Source: Paenibacillus pasadenensis DSM 19293 (lineage in GTDB: Bacteria > Bacillota > Bacilli > Paenibacillales > Paenibacillaceae). Taken from it: 45,477 nucleotides of DNA. The notes beneath the pieces were generated by a model. The model had not been told where the DNA came from. It saw nothing but the letters and a program-made list of their open reading frames with translations, and ran no database searches. The position numbers and the translations under genes are program-made. The stretch's first letter is position 1. The number at the start of each line of letters is the position of its first letter. Location of the stretch: NCBI RefSeq assembly GCF_000422485.1, contig NZ_KE383859.1:1-45477 (forward strand), given 5' to 3'. Positions 6,335 through 15,979 of the stretch are shown piece by piece.

Positions 6335-8157
6335 GCGGCGCTATGGATCGGAAAAAGAACTACATCCCGTTCGGCATCAAGCTCTTCGCATCCTATATGC
6401 TGCTGACGATCGTGCCGCTGGCGATTCTCGGCTATGTCGCCAACATGGTCCTGTCGGAATCGGTTCGCTCCCAGACGGAGAGCAGCCTGCGCGGCACGCT
6501 GCGGCAGATGGAGGACAACATTCAGTACAAGGTCGGAGATACGAAGCGGCTGAGCGACGCGCTGTATTACGACACGACGCTCGCCCGGTCGATCCGTCAT
6601 GCGGAAGCCGGCTGGGTCAGCTATGAAGCGACCAAAAAAGTGCTGATGCCCAAGTTTTGGGCGACGCTCGACTCGACGAACCGCAAAATGCGGCTCAGCG
6701 TCTATTTGAAGAACGAATCGATCTCGGAGGTGTATTATACCGCCGATCCGGGGACGGATATCGTCGCGGTCAAGAACCGCTTTTTCGAGATGCTGCATCT
6801 GAGCCGCATCGAGAACGAATCCTGGTATCGCATGTTCCCGGAGGAGAAGTACGGCTCCACGCTCGTCTGGATGCAGGTCGGCGACGACGCCGAGCATGGC
6901 CGTATCTCGCTGCTTCGACGGCTCGTCGATACGAGCCAGGCGACCGGCTTGCGGGATGTCGGCATGATTCGCATCAGCGTCTTTCTGAGCGATCTGTTCG
7001 AAAGCGTGGATGCGAGCAAGCTGATCCGCGGCAGCGCCTTGCAGATCGAGACGAAGGACAAGCAGATTATGTTCGCCTCTGGGCCGCGAGAAGAAGCTCC
7101 AGCCAACTGGAAGGGCATGCCGGTGGATCGTCATCTGATCATTCAGGATCATCTGCCGGATCTGGGCTACAATCTCGTGGCGGCGATCCCGATCGACGTG
7201 CTGGAATCGGGCTCCCGAAAAATCACCTGGATTACGATGCTTGTCTGCGTGCTGAGCGCGATCGTCATCGCTGCGGTCGCGCTGACTGTGACGCGAGCGT
7301 TCATGAAGCGGATCAACAAGATCATCCATATTCTGCAAGCGTTCAGCCAAGGCAGCTACAGCAAGCGCATCCGCTACCGCGGCCAGGACGAGTTCGCGCA
7401 GATCGCGGACTCGCTCAATGCGCTCGGGGCGCGGACCGACAATTTGATCCAGGAGGTCTATCTGACCAACCTGCGCAAGAAGGAGGCGGAGCTCGAGTCG
7501 CTGCAGGCGCAGATCAATCCGCATTTTCTATATAATACGCTGTCCTCGATCAGCCGGCTGGCCAAGTTCGGCGAGGTGGAGAAGCAGCATCGGATGATCA
7601 TGAACCTGGCGAAGTTCTACCGCATGTCGCTCAACGAAGGCAAGACGATCATCCCCGCGGGCAACGAGCTTGAGCAGATCCAGGCGTACCTGGCCATTCA
7701 GCAGGTCAAGTACGGCGACCGGGTAAGCGTGGCGTACGAGTGGGACGCGGAGGTGAACCGCTTCATGATGACGAAGCTGCTGCTGCAGCCGTTCGTCGAG
7801 AACGCGCTGGAGCATGCGTGGAAGGGCGACCGGATCGAGCTGGCGATCGGCGCCATGCTGCTCCGCGAGGATAGCGGCTTATGTCTCGAATTCTGGGTAC
7901 GCGACGACGGGATCGGCATGCCTCGGGAGCGGGTGGAGGAGCTGTTCTCCGACCGCCAGCCCGTGCGGCGCGGCTACGGCATCCGCAACGTCCACGAGCG
8001 CATCCAGCTGTATTATGGAGCTCCTTACGGCGTGCGCATCGAGAGCGATCCGGCTTGCGGCGGCACTCTCGTCCGCATCCGCATCCCGGCGCGCCGAGGC
8101 ATGGAAGGGGCGTCCGCCTCGGTGGACGAGCTGCTTGAGGGACAGGCGGGCGGCTGA
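6331..8157 (+). CDS. Sensor histidine kinase, YesM type
   Basis: A 608-residue membrane kinase. TM1 lies at ~13-36, a large extracellular sensor region follows, TM2 is at ~298-320 and a HAMP linker at ~321-373. The His_kinase motif INPHFLYNTLSSISRL contains the likely phospho-acceptor H398. The ATP-binding domain shows an N box (QPFVENALEHAW, ~486-497) and a G box (DDGIGMPRERV, ~529). It overlaps the regulator gene by 4 bp and is the cognate kinase. It probably senses sugar directly or through the loaded binding protein. Confidence 0.93.
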   Translation: MSGAMDRKKNYIPFGIKLFASYMLLTIVPLAILGYVANMVLSESVRSQTESSLRGTLRQMEDNIQYKVGDTKRLSDALYYDTTLARSIRHAEAGWVSYEATKKVLMPKFWATLDSTNRKMRLSVYLKNESISEVYYTADPGTDIVAVKNRFFEMLHLSRIENESWYRMFPEEKYGSTLVWMQVGDDAEHGRISLLRRLVDTSQATGLRDVGMIRISVFLSDLFESVDASKLIRGSALQIETKDKQIMFASGPREEAPANWKGMPVDRHLIIQDHLPDLGYNLVAAIPIDVLESGSRKITWITMLVCVLSAIVIAAVALTVTRAFMKRINKIIHILQAFSQGSYSKRIRYRGQDEFAQIADSLNALGARTDNLIQEVYLTNLRKKEAELESLQAQINPHFLYNTLSSISRLAKFGEVEKQHRMIMNLAKFYRMSLNEGKTIIPAGNELEQIQAYLAIQQVKYGDRVSVAYEWDAEVNRFMMTKLLLQPFVENALEHAWKGDRIELAIGAMLLREDSGLCLEFWVRDDGIGMPRERVEELFSDRQPVRRGYGIRNVHERIQLYYGAPYGVRIESDPACGGTLVRIRIPARRGMEGASASVDELLEGQAGG

Positions 8158-8177
8158 GCGGACCCACTCGAACGGTT

Positions 8178-8206
8178 TTGGCATCCATCCTGGCATGCGC
8201 TATACT
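8178..8206 (+). promoter_or_regulatory. Sigma-A-type promoter for the M42 peptidase gene
   Basis: TTGGCA (8178-8183) and TATACT (8201-8206) are separated by exactly 17 nt and lie 33 nt before the peptidase ATG. This makes the peptidase gene independent of the two-component genes. Confidence 0.7.
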
Positions 8207-8238
8207 GGAATCATTCGGGTAGCAGGAGGTCAAGCAGG

Positions 8239-9309
8239 ATGAATCAGGAAACGATGGAGCTATTCCGCACGATTACCGAGATGAGGGCCGTGCCGGGACA
8301 GGAGCTGGAGCTGCGCCGGTTCGTGGAGGCTGAGCTCAAGCGGCATACGGACGAGCTCGTCCACGACCGCCTCGGAAGCGTCTTCGGCGTCTTTCGCGGC
8401 GACGAGCAGGGGCCGCGCATCATGGTGGCCGGCCATATGGACGAGGTCGGCCTGATGGTGACGGCGATCACCGAGAGCGGCATGCTGAAGTTCGTGACGC
8501 TCGGCGGCTGGAACGCCCAGACGATGCTGGCGCAGCGCATGGAGGTCGTCACGGACGACGGGCCGGTCATCGGCGTCATCGGCTCGACGCCGCCGCATCT
8601 GCTCGACGATGCCGCGCGCAGCAAGGTCGTCGACATCAAGTCGATGTACCTCGATGTCGGTGCGGACAACCGCGAGGACGCGATGTCCATGGGCATCCGT
8701 CCCGGCCAGGCGATCGTGCCGGTATGTCCGTTCACGCCGATGGCCAATCCGAAGAAGATCATGGCCAAGGCCTGGGACAACCGCTATGGCGTCGGGCTGG
8801 CGCTGGAGCTGGCTCAGGAGCTCAAGGGCGCCGAGCATCCCAATGTAATCTATACGGGCGCCACCGTCCAGGAGGAGGTCGGCCTGCGCGGAGCGCGGAC
8901 CGCGGCCAATCTCGTGCAGCCGGACCTGTTCCTGGCGCTTGACGCGAGCCCGGCGGCCGACTCCACCGGCGACCGCACGGCTATGGGGCAGCTCGGCAAA
9001 GGCGCGCTGCTGCGCGTCCAGGATCCGGGCATGATCACCCACCGCGGCTTGGTCGAGCTCATCCGGGATACGGCGGAGACGGAGGGCATCCGGTACCAGT
9101 ACTACTTCTCGCAGGGCGGCACGGATGCCGGGCAGGTGCATCTGTCGGGCATCGGCGTTCCGTCCGCGGTCATAGGCTTGCCGGCCCGCTATATCCATAC
9201 CGCCGCCGCCATCATGCATGTCGACGACTACGACGCGGCCAAGCAGCTGCTGTTCCGGCTGGTCCGCAAGCTCGACCGAAGCACGTTCGAGACGATTCTG
9301 TCCCGGTAA
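8239..9309 (+). CDS. M42-family aminopeptidase (glutamyl aminopeptidase/deblocking type)
   Basis: A 356-residue cytosolic dinuclear metallopeptidase. The ligand and catalytic set is complete: [10 protein letters not shown] (His and catalytic Asp), KAWDNRYG (bridging Asp), [11 protein letters not shown] (catalytic Glu and Glu ligand), [11 protein letters not shown] (Asp ligand) and [13 protein letters not shown] (His ligand). The ATG has AGGAGG upstream. M42 enzymes form large oligomers that trim short peptides from the N-terminus; some relatives are mis-annotated as endoglucanase. It is followed by a terminator and then by an oligopeptide importer, so the two may feed the same nutrient route. 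Confidence 0.92.
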   Translation: MNQETMELFRTITEMRAVPGQELELRRFVEAELKRHTDELVHDRLGSVFGVFRGDEQGPRIMVAGHMDEVGLMVTAITESGMLKFVTLGGWNAQTMLAQRMEVVTDDGPVIGVIGSTPPHLLDDAARSKVVDIKSMYLDVGADNREDAMSMGIRPGQAIVPVCPFTPMANPKKIMAKAWDNRYGVGLALELAQELKGAEHPNVIYTGATVQEEVGLRGARTAANLVQPDLFLALDASPAADSTGDRTAMGQLGKGALLRVQDPGMITHRGLVELIRDTAETEGIRYQYYFSQGGTDAGQVHLSGIGVPSAVIGLPARYIHTAAAIMHVDDYDAAKQLLFRLVRKLDRSTFETILSR

Positions 9310-9332
9310 GGGAGAGGCGTCGGGCTAGCGCG

Positions 9333-9359
9333 AAAGACCCCTGAAGAGGGGTCTTTTTT
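9333..9359 (+). terminator. Terminator after the M42 peptidase gene
   Basis: Stem AAAGACCCCT/AGGGGTCTTT with a short loop GAAG, merging into a run of six T. It lies 24 nt after the stop codon. Confidence 0.9.
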
Positions 9360-9756
9360 CATGGAACGGGTCCGCTTTTTGTCCTAAAAGGAGAAGCCCG
9401 GCGAGGGACGGACTTCACCTTAATGGGATATGGTGGCAATTATAGAGGGATAATTACAACATCAAGTTAACGTATTGCTTTTATATTGCGTTAAAGCGTT
9501 GCATTAAAAAACAACAAAATTATACGAAAAATAATGGCTTTTTGCTTCAATTTGTACTGTGTCCAGCATTCGTTTCAAATCGAAATAAAAGCGTCAGATT
9601 TCCTGACATTTTGTTTGAATATCCCGAAAATCGAATACTTATCTCACATTCTCACTCCATTGATAATGGCCTCTAAACCTAACAGCGGTCTAACTGAAAG
9701 CGCTGCCCGATGAAAAAAGATTCTATGCATATTTATGCGATTAATAAAATTTTAAT

Positions 9757-9771
9757 TATTTTCAGACATAT
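9757..9771 (+). promoter_or_regulatory. Weak CodY-like box
   Basis: TATTTTCAGACATAT matches 11 of 15 positions of the Bacillus CodY consensus AATTTTCWGAAAATT. It lies ~30 nt upstream of the candidate -10 of the oligopeptide importer, an operon type often repressed by CodY. The AT-rich setting makes chance matches likely. Confidence 0.25.
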
Positions 9772-9774
9772 CTA

Positions 9775-9803
9775 TATTCTAACGTTAAAAAAGGTGCTAC
9801 AAT
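9775..9803 (+). promoter_or_regulatory. Possible promoter of the oligopeptide importer operon
   Basis: TACAAT (9798-9803) is a good -10 box. At 17 nt upstream the hexamer is TATTCT, a poor -35, so the promoter may depend on an activator. It lies ~48 nt before the GTG start. Confidence 0.35.
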
Positions 9804-9850
9804 GAGACCGGAAAAACACAGTTTTGGCTAGAGCCAAGGAGGAATGTGGA

Positions 9851-11614
9851 GTGGCAGCTTCATCGTTTAAGTGGAAAGCCATGATTGCCAGCTTGTCCGT
9901 TATGGGGGTCATCGCCGCAGGCTGCGGCAACAATGACAACGGCACGAACACCGCCGGAAACACAAATACACCGGCGACGAACACCGCGAACGAGGGAGCG
10001 GCGTCCCCGGCTCCGACGGCTGAGCCTTCCGGCCCGGTCAAGGGCGGCACGCTGACAATCGGTACCTTCTCCGACATCGTCAACACGAACCCGATTTACA
10101 TCGCAGACACGTCTTCCGGCGATGCGGCGTACTTCATGTTCTCCAACCTGCTCGACTATGATGCGGGCGGCAACGTTGTCGCCGAGCCTTGGTCCCTGCT
10201 CGAGGCGCTTCCGGAAATTTCGGCAGACGGCCTGACGTACACGCTGAAGCTGAAGGCGAACGCCAAGTGGAGCGACGGCCAGCCGGTGACGGCGGACGAC
10301 ATCGCGTTCACGTTCAACACGATCAAGGATCCGGCCGCGGCATCCCCAGGCATCAGCACGTTCGACAAAGTGGACAAGATTAAAGTGATCGATCCGCAAA
10401 CGGCGAAAATCACGATGAAGACCGTTTACGCTCCATTCCTGAACTCGCTTGTCACTTCCGTCGTTCCTGCCCATGTTATGAAGGACGTGCCGCTGGCCGA
10501 GCTGCAGAAGAGCCCGTACGGTATCGATCCGGCCAAGACCGTGACGAACGGACCTTGGAAATGGACGGAATGGAACCAAAAGCAATACCTGTCGTTTGAA
10601 AAGGATGCCAACTACTGGGCGAAGGACGTCAACGACGTCAACATCGACAAGATCATCTACAAGATCTATGCCGATCAAAACACGAACGTACAGGCTATTA
10701 TCAAAGGCGATGTCGACATGGTCGGCGCCGTGCCGGTCACCCAGGTCGAAGCCGTCAAGACGAAAGAGAACCTCAACGTCATTCTCGAGCCGGGTCCTCT
10801 GTATGAGTACATGAGCTTCAACTTCAACAAAATGAACTGGGGCGGCAAAGAGTCTCCGTTCACCGGCGAAAAGACGCGTCAAGCGATCGCTTACGCGATC
10901 AACCGTCAAGGCGTGCTCGACAACATCCTCAAAGGCACCGGCAAGGCGCTCAACGCTCCGTTCCTGCCAGGCACATGGGCGGATCCGGGCAGCGATGCCG
11001 TGACCTACGACTATAATGTAGAAAAAGCGAAGCAGCTGCTGGCCGAAGACGGCTGGAAAGACAGCAACAACGATGGCACGGTCGACAAGGACGGCTTCGA
11101 ATTCAAGTTCGAGCTGCAGTACAACTCCGGCAACAGCCGCCGCGAAGCGGTATCCGCCGTCATCCAGCAAAACCTGGGCGATATCGGCATCGGCGTGACG
11201 ACAAAAGGCATCGACTTCTCGTCCTGGATCGAGCAGAACATCACGCCGGGCAAATACCAAGCCGCACTTCAGGCCTGGTCGCTCAACAGCCCGGATCCGG
11301 ACAGCGAATCAATCTTCTCGTCTAAGTACTTCCCGCCGAACGGCCAAAACTCCGGCTGGTACAAAAACGAGACGCTGGACAAGCTGTGGGTCGATGGCTA
11401 CTCCACGACGGATCAAGAGAAGCGCAAAGAGATCTACAAGCAGGTCGCACAGCAGATCTCCACGAACCTGCCGTACGTCTTCCTGTACCAATACGGCACG
11501 CCAGCCGTATACAACACCCGCGTGAAGTATGAGGATGCTTGGAAGCCGGTACCGGCACTTGCATACGGAAGCTTCTTCGGCGTCAACAAATGGTGGCTGG
11601 AAGAAAAGAAATAA
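9851..11614 (+). CDS. Oligopeptide ABC transporter substrate-binding lipoprotein, OppA type
   Basis: A 587-residue family 5 binding protein. The N-terminus has Lys7/Lys9, a hydrophobic core and lipobox VIAAGC with lipidated Cys25, then an Asn/Thr-rich linker to ~residue 60. The body carries family features such as LTYTLKLKANAKWSDGQPV and later TRQAIAYAINRQGV. I choose GTG 9851 because AAGGAGG (9836-9842) lies 8 nt upstream; an upstream in-frame TTG at 9824 has no such site. It captures peptides outside the membrane and delivers them to the permeases encoded downstream. A 210-nt gap separates it from the first permease gene. Confidence 0.93.
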   Translation: MAASSFKWKAMIASLSVMGVIAAGCGNNDNGTNTAGNTNTPATNTANEGAASPAPTAEPSGPVKGGTLTIGTFSDIVNTNPIYIADTSSGDAAYFMFSNLLDYDAGGNVVAEPWSLLEALPEISADGLTYTLKLKANAKWSDGQPVTADDIAFTFNTIKDPAAASPGISTFDKVDKIKVIDPQTAKITMKTVYAPFLNSLVTSVVPAHVMKDVPLAELQKSPYGIDPAKTVTNGPWKWTEWNQKQYLSFEKDANYWAKDVNDVNIDKIIYKIYADQNTNVQAIIKGDVDMVGAVPVTQVEAVKTKENLNVILEPGPLYEYMSFNFNKMNWGGKESPFTGEKTRQAIAYAINRQGVLDNILKGTGKALNAPFLPGTWADPGSDAVTYDYNVEKAKQLLAEDGWKDSNNDGTVDKDGFEFKFELQYNSGNSRREAVSAVIQQNLGDIGIGVTTKGIDFSSWIEQNITPGKYQAALQAWSLNSPDPDSESIFSSKYFPPNGQNSGWYKNETLDKLWVDGYSTTDQEKRKEIYKQVAQQISTNLPYVFLYQYGTPAVYNTRVKYEDAWKPVPALAYGSFFGVNKWWLEEKK

Positions 11615-11645
11615 GACCCTGTTAGCCTGAGAATCAACCGATAGA

Positions 11646-11680
11646 GGGGGAAGGGCATTGTCCTTCCTCCTTTGTCCTTT
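11646..11680 (+). promoter_or_regulatory. Stem-loop between binding-protein and permease genes
   Basis: GGAAGG and CCTTCC form a short stem around GCATTGT, followed by a CT-rich tail (TCCTTTGTCCTTT). It resembles a partial terminator or mRNA-stabilising element that would make binding protein more abundant than the permeases. Confidence 0.4.
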
Positions 11681-11824
11681 CTCAGTCGCCGATCCAGCCT
11701 TCTCCAGCGATGGAAAACGGTTTTGCTCCGCGCATAACCGGTTCACACGCAGAATGTCCGGTTATGCCCGGCGCAAAGCCGGCAATCCGTATTCGAGCAA
11801 ACAGCATACAAGGAGGATAACCTT

Positions 11825-12787
11825 ATGGGCGAGTATTTGATCCGGCGGACGCTGCAATCCGTCGTCGTGCTCTTTCTCATCTCCGTTTTTACCTTCGGCC
11901 TGATCCACGCAGCGCCGGGCGGCCCGACCCAAATCTTCCTTTCCCCCGGTCTATCGGTCGAAGCGGGCCAGATCAAGGCTGAGCAGCTCGGTCTCAACGA
12001 CCCGCTGCCGCAGCAGTATTTCCGCTGGCTCGGCAACATTCTGACCGGCGATCTCGGCGCGACGTTCAAGAACAACATCCCGGTCGGAGACATTCTGTGG
12101 CCGACCGTCAAAAATTCGGTCATCTTGATGAGCGTGACCTGGATCTTGACGCTGCTGATTGCCATCCCTTGGGGCGTTTATAATAGTACGAAAGAGTATG
12201 GTCTGTCCGACCAAACCGCTTCCTTCATTTCGTATGTCGGCTTCGCGATGCCGACATTCTGGTTCGGCATCATCCTTCAAAGTACGATTTCAATTAAGCT
12301 GGATTGGCTTCCTTTATCCGACATGTATACCATTGGCAAGCAAGGCGACATTCCTGACCTACTGATGCACATGGTGCTGCCGGTATCGGTGTTGACGCTG
12401 ATCTCGCTTGCCGGATATCAAAAATACATGCGCTCCAGCATGCTGGAAGTGCTGCAGCAGGACTATATCCGGACGGCTCGCGCCAAAGGTGTCAAGGAAA
12501 ACAAAGTCGTGTTCCGTCATGCATGGCGCAATGCCCTGATTCCGCTTATCACGCTCATCGGCCTCGACCTGCCGATGCTGGTGGGAGGCGCGGCTTTGAC
12601 CGAAAAGGTATTCAACTGGCCCGGCATGGGCAGCTTGTTCGTCGATATGGCGATGGCTCGCGAGTACTCCGTCCTGATGGCGATCACGTTGCTTAGCGCC
12701 GTGTTCGTCGTCATCGGCAACTTGATCGCAGACATCCTGTACGCGGCCGTCGATCCGCGCGTGCAGCTTGGCAAAGGAGGAAAATAG
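11825..12787 (+). CDS. oppB: Oligopeptide ABC transporter permease, OppB type
   Basis: A 320-residue permease. The N-terminal signature YLIRRTLQSVVVLFLISVFTF is followed by an extracellular loop and further membrane segments; the ATPase-docking loop is at ~213-235 (DYIRTARAKGVKENKVVFRH). The C-terminal LIADILYAAVDPRVQLG is typical of DppB/OppB. A strong AAGGAGG precedes the ATG. It pairs with the next gene product to form the channel. Confidence 0.93.
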   Translation: MGEYLIRRTLQSVVVLFLISVFTFGLIHAAPGGPTQIFLSPGLSVEAGQIKAEQLGLNDPLPQQYFRWLGNILTGDLGATFKNNIPVGDILWPTVKNSVILMSVTWILTLLIAIPWGVYNSTKEYGLSDQTASFISYVGFAMPTFWFGIILQSTISIKLDWLPLSDMYTIGKQGDIPDLLMHMVLPVSVLTLISLAGYQKYMRSSMLEVLQQDYIRTARAKGVKENKVVFRHAWRNALIPLITLIGLDLPMLVGGAALTEKVFNWPGMGSLFVDMAMAREYSVLMAITLLSAVFVVIGNLIADILYAAVDPRVQLGKGGK

Positions 12788-12789
12788 GC

Positions 12790-13761
12790 ATGAGCGCGCA
12801 ATTGCAGCCTGCTTCCAATACGGAAGCTCCCGCAGACATCGTCCCGCAATCGGAAAAGCCGCTCGGGCCTTGGCGTTTGACGTGGAACAAGTTCAAGCGG
12901 AATCCGTTCGCGATGAGCGGACTCGTCGTCCTGTTCCTATTCATTGTAGCTGCTGTCGCAGCTCCATGGCTCTCGCCCTACGATCCGGCTCGTCAGGATC
13001 TGCTTAGCGCCAATCTTCGTCCGTTTACCGGCGACCATGTGCTCGGCACCGACGAGCTGGGGCGCGATATTTTCTCGCGGATCGTCTATAGCGGCCGCAT
13101 CTCGCTGACGATCGGCTTCGCCGTCGCAGCCGTCGCCGTCATCATTGGTTCCATCATCGGCGCCATCTCCGGCTATTTCGGCGGCTGGGCCGACATCATC
13201 TTCATGCGTATTGTCGACGTGATGAACTCCGTTCCGACGCTGTTCCTGAACATCCTGATCGGCGCCATCTTCGGCACGAACTTCTTGCTGATGATCATGA
13301 TTCTATCGCTTACGAGCTGGATGGGCGTGGCGCGGCTCGTCCGCGGCAACTTCCTGCAGCTGCGCGAGATGCAATACGTCGAGGCCGCCAAGTCGATCGG
13401 CGTCAGCAGCTGGGGCATCATCTTCCGCCATCTGCTGCGCAACGCGAGCTTCCCGATCATCGTCAACGCGACACTCATGGTCGGCGGTGCGATTTTGGCG
13501 GAGTCCGGTCTTTCTTATCTTGGACTCGGCATCCAGCCTCCCGATACGAGCTGGGGCATGATGCTCAGCAACGCGCAGGAATTCATGCTGATCGATCCGA
13601 TGCAAGCCGTCTATCCAGGCGTATGCATCTTCCTGGTCGTCCTGTCCGTTAACTTCATCGGCGACGGCATTCGCGACGCGATGGACCCGCGTCAAAAAGC
13701 ACAACTTTCTCCAAGGAGGCTGGACCAATGGCGCGCAAAATTCTCGAAGTCAACGAAATGA
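12790..13761 (+). CDS. oppC: Oligopeptide ABC transporter permease, OppC type
   Basis: A 323-residue permease starting 2 nt after the oppB stop, with AAAGGAGG inside the end of oppB. It has the OppC N-terminal segment (WNKFKRNPFAMSGLVVLFLF), the LLGTDELGRDIFSRI-like motif (here VLGTDELGRDIFSRI) and the EAA loop at ~194-218. The C-terminal NFIGDGIRDAMDPR is family-typical. Its 3' end overlaps the next ATPase gene by 34 nt, indicating translational coupling. Confidence 0.93.
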   Translation: MSAQLQPASNTEAPADIVPQSEKPLGPWRLTWNKFKRNPFAMSGLVVLFLFIVAAVAAPWLSPYDPARQDLLSANLRPFTGDHVLGTDELGRDIFSRIVYSGRISLTIGFAVAAVAVIIGSIIGAISGYFGGWADIIFMRIVDVMNSVPTLFLNILIGAIFGTNFLLMIMILSLTSWMGVARLVRGNFLQLREMQYVEAAKSIGVSSWGIIFRHLLRNASFPIIVNATLMVGGAILAESGLSYLGLGIQPPDTSWGMMLSNAQEFMLIDPMQAVYPGVCIFLVVLSVNFIGDGIRDAMDPRQKAQLSPRRLDQWRAKFSKSTK

Positions 13762-14765
13762 GTGCCGGCTTCCTCGTGAACAAGGAGATCGTGAAAGCGA
13801 CCGACCGCATCTCCTTCAACGTGGAAGAAGGAAAGACGCTGTGCATCGTCGGCGAGAGCGGCAGCGGCAAAAGCGTCACTTCCCTCGCCATCATGCGCTT
13901 GATCGATTACGCAGGAGGAGCGATCCTCGAAGGCGACATCACGTTCAACGGAGCTTCGCTGCCGGCGAAGGATCAGGATGAGATGCGCCGCATTCGCGGC
14001 AACCAGATCGCGATGATCTTCCAGGATCCGATGAGCGCGCTCAATCCGGTGTTCACGGTCGGCGATCAGATCGCCGAGAGCCTGCGCCTCCATCAGAACA
14101 AATCCGACAAGGATGCGATGAAGGAAGCGGTGGAGCTGCTGCGCCAGGTCGGCATCCCGTCTCCGGAGGTCCGCGCCAAGCAGTACCCGCATGAGCTGTC
14201 CGGCGGCATGTGCCAGCGTGTCGTCATCGCGATCGCGCTCGCTTGCCGGCCGCAGCTGCTCATCGCCGATGAGCCGACGACCGCGCTCGACGTGACGGTG
14301 CAGGCGCAGATCCTGGATCTGCTCCAAAGCCTTCAAAAAGAAACCGGCATGGCGATCATCCTCATCACGCATGACATGGGCGTCGCGGCGGAAGTCGCCG
14401 ACCGCATCGTCGTCATGTACGCCGGCGGCATCATGGAGGAGGGCTCGGTCGAGGAGATCTTCGCCAAGCCGAGCCATCCTTATACCGTGGGCCTGCTGAA
14501 GTCGATTCCCGGCTTCGAGGCGAATGACGGCAACGAGCTCTACACGATCAAAGGCACGATTCCGCGCATCAACCAGCTGCCGACCGGCTGCCGCTTCCAT
14601 CCCCGCTGCGAGCATGCGATGGACATCTGCCGCAACCAAGAACCGGGCTTCTTCCAGCTCGGACAGGACCATAAGGCCGCTTGCTGGCTGTTCGAGGAGC
14701 ATGCCGCCGAGTCGAAGGTTTCGCCGGCGAGAGCGGCGATCGAGCACGGGGAGGTAAGGGTATGA
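13728..14765 (+). CDS. oppD: Oligopeptide ABC transporter ATP-binding protein, OppD type
   Basis: A 345-residue ABC ATPase. Walker A GESGSGKS is at 42-49, the signature LSGGMCQRV begins at ~157, Walker B is [12 protein letters not shown] and the H-loop His is in LITHDMG. The C-terminal oligopeptide/dipeptide extension carries a C-x5-C-x6-C-x17-C set beginning at GCRFHPRC. Related ATPases bind an iron-sulfur cluster at such cysteines; that is family knowledge, not shown here. It starts inside the end of oppC after CCAAGGAGG. Confidence 0.94.
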   Translation: MARKILEVNEMSAGFLVNKEIVKATDRISFNVEEGKTLCIVGESGSGKSVTSLAIMRLIDYAGGAILEGDITFNGASLPAKDQDEMRRIRGNQIAMIFQDPMSALNPVFTVGDQIAESLRLHQNKSDKDAMKEAVELLRQVGIPSPEVRAKQYPHELSGGMCQRVVIAIALACRPQLLIADEPTTALDVTVQAQILDLLQSLQKETGMAIILITHDMGVAAEVADRIVVMYAGGIMEEGSVEEIFAKPSHPYTVGLLKSIPGFEANDGNELYTIKGTIPRINQLPTGCRFHPRCEHAMDICRNQEPGFFQLGQDHKAACWLFEEHAAESKVSPARAAIEHGEVRV

Positions 14766-15790
14766 GCAAGCAGCTGTCGAACGAGACGCTCATCGAGATC
14801 AAGCACATCAAGAAATACTTCCCGATCAAAAAAGGGCTGCTCAGCCGCGTCGTCGGCCAAGTAAAGGCGGTCGACGATATTTCCCTGGAAATCAAGAAGG
14901 GAGAGACGTTCGGCCTCGTCGGCGAGTCCGGCTGCGGCAAATCGACGCTCGGCCGCGTCATCCTGCGCCTGCAGAGCGCGACAGACGGCGAAGTCATCTA
15001 CAACGGCCAGAACATCCACGCCCTCGGCAGCTCGAAGCTGCGCGACCTTCGCCAGGATCTGCAGATCATCTTCCAGGATCCGTTCGGCTCCTTGAACCCG
15101 CGCTTCCTCGTCAGCGACATCATCGGCGAGCCGCTCAAGGTGCATACGAACATGACGGCCGCGCAGATCGACGCCCGCGTCGTCGAGCTGATGGAGCTGG
15201 TCGGTCTTGACGCCTCCCGCCGCAATCGCTATCCGCATGAGTTTTCGGGCGGCCAGCGCCAGCGCGTCGGCATCGCGCGCTCAATCGCGCTCAATCCGAA
15301 GTTCATCGTCGCGGACGAGGCGGTGAGCGCCCTGGACGTATCCGTCCAGTCCCAAGTGCTCAATCTGCTGGCCCGACTGCAAAAGGAGCTGGGCCTGACG
15401 TTCCTGTTCATCGCCCACGGCCTGAACGTCGTCCGCCACATTTCCGACCGGGTCGGCGTCATGTATTTGGGCAAGCTGGCGGAGGTCGGACCGACGGAGG
15501 AGCTGTACAACAAGCCGCTGCATCCGTATACGGCGGCGCTGCTTTCCTCGATTCCGCGTCCAAATCCGGCGCTCAAGCGCGAGCGCATCATCCTTAAGGG
15601 CGACGTGCCTTCTCCGGCCAATCCCCCGAGCGGCTGCCGCTTCCATCCACGCTGCCCGATGGCGCAGGATCGCTGCAAGGCGGAGGAGCCGCTGCTCGCC
15701 GAAGCGCTGCCGGGCCGTCAGGTCGCCTGCCACTTCCCGCTCGTCGAGGACGGAGCGCTGGAGCGGCTGGCCGCGAGAACTCTCGGCTGA
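14762..15790 (+). CDS. oppF: Oligopeptide ABC transporter ATP-binding protein, OppF type
   Basis: A 342-residue ABC ATPase, partner of OppD. Walker A GESGCGKS is at 54-61, the signature is FSGGQRQRV, and Walker B is [12 protein letters not shown], with Ala in place of the usual Pro after the catalytic Glu, as seen in other OppF proteins. The extension repeats the C-x5-C-x6-C-x17-C pattern. The ATG overlaps the oppD stop (ATGA) with GGGGAGG upstream, so I use 14762 rather than an open-frame codon 81 nt earlier. It is the last gene of the importer operon and a strong terminator follows. Confidence 0.94.
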   Translation: MSKQLSNETLIEIKHIKKYFPIKKGLLSRVVGQVKAVDDISLEIKKGETFGLVGESGCGKSTLGRVILRLQSATDGEVIYNGQNIHALGSSKLRDLRQDLQIIFQDPFGSLNPRFLVSDIIGEPLKVHTNMTAAQIDARVVELMELVGLDASRRNRYPHEFSGGQRQRVGIARSIALNPKFIVADEAVSALDVSVQSQVLNLLARLQKELGLTFLFIAHGLNVVRHISDRVGVMYLGKLAEVGPTEELYNKPLHPYTAALLSSIPRPNPALKRERIILKGDVPSPANPPSGCRFHPRCPMAQDRCKAEEPLLAEALPGRQVACHFPLVEDGALERLAARTLG

Positions 15791-15809
15791 TCCATCGAAT
15801 CGACAAGCT

Positions 15810-15855
15810 GTTCCTCCAAACCGGCCTGGCCGGCTTGGAGGAACGGCTTTTTTTG
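15810..15855 (+). terminator. Terminator of the oligopeptide importer operon
   Basis: Arms GTTCCTCCAA and TTGGAGGAAC (10 bp) with an inner CCGGCC/GGCCGG pairing, followed by GGC and seven T. Confidence 0.92.
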
Positions 15856-15979
15856 ACGACAGCGGCTCGGAAAGAGTTCGGATGAGGACGAGTCCGGCCA
15901 ATCCCTTCGAATAAGCGTCCCGCTCCGACATAAAATGGGACTAAGGAGCCTAAGGTCAGTCATCGGGGAGGGAACGCGA

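Larger units (their letters stand above)
9360..9850. other. AT-rich regulatory region upstream of the oligopeptide importer
   Basis: About 490 nt with no credible gene and much lower GC than its surroundings. It holds repeated ATTGC/GCGTT words (9473-9505), a partial cre-like core TGAAAGCGCT at 9695-9704, a weak CodY-like box at 9757-9771 and a TACAAT -10 candidate at 9798-9803. The length suggests layered control of the importer operon, possibly with more than one promoter. Confidence 0.5.
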
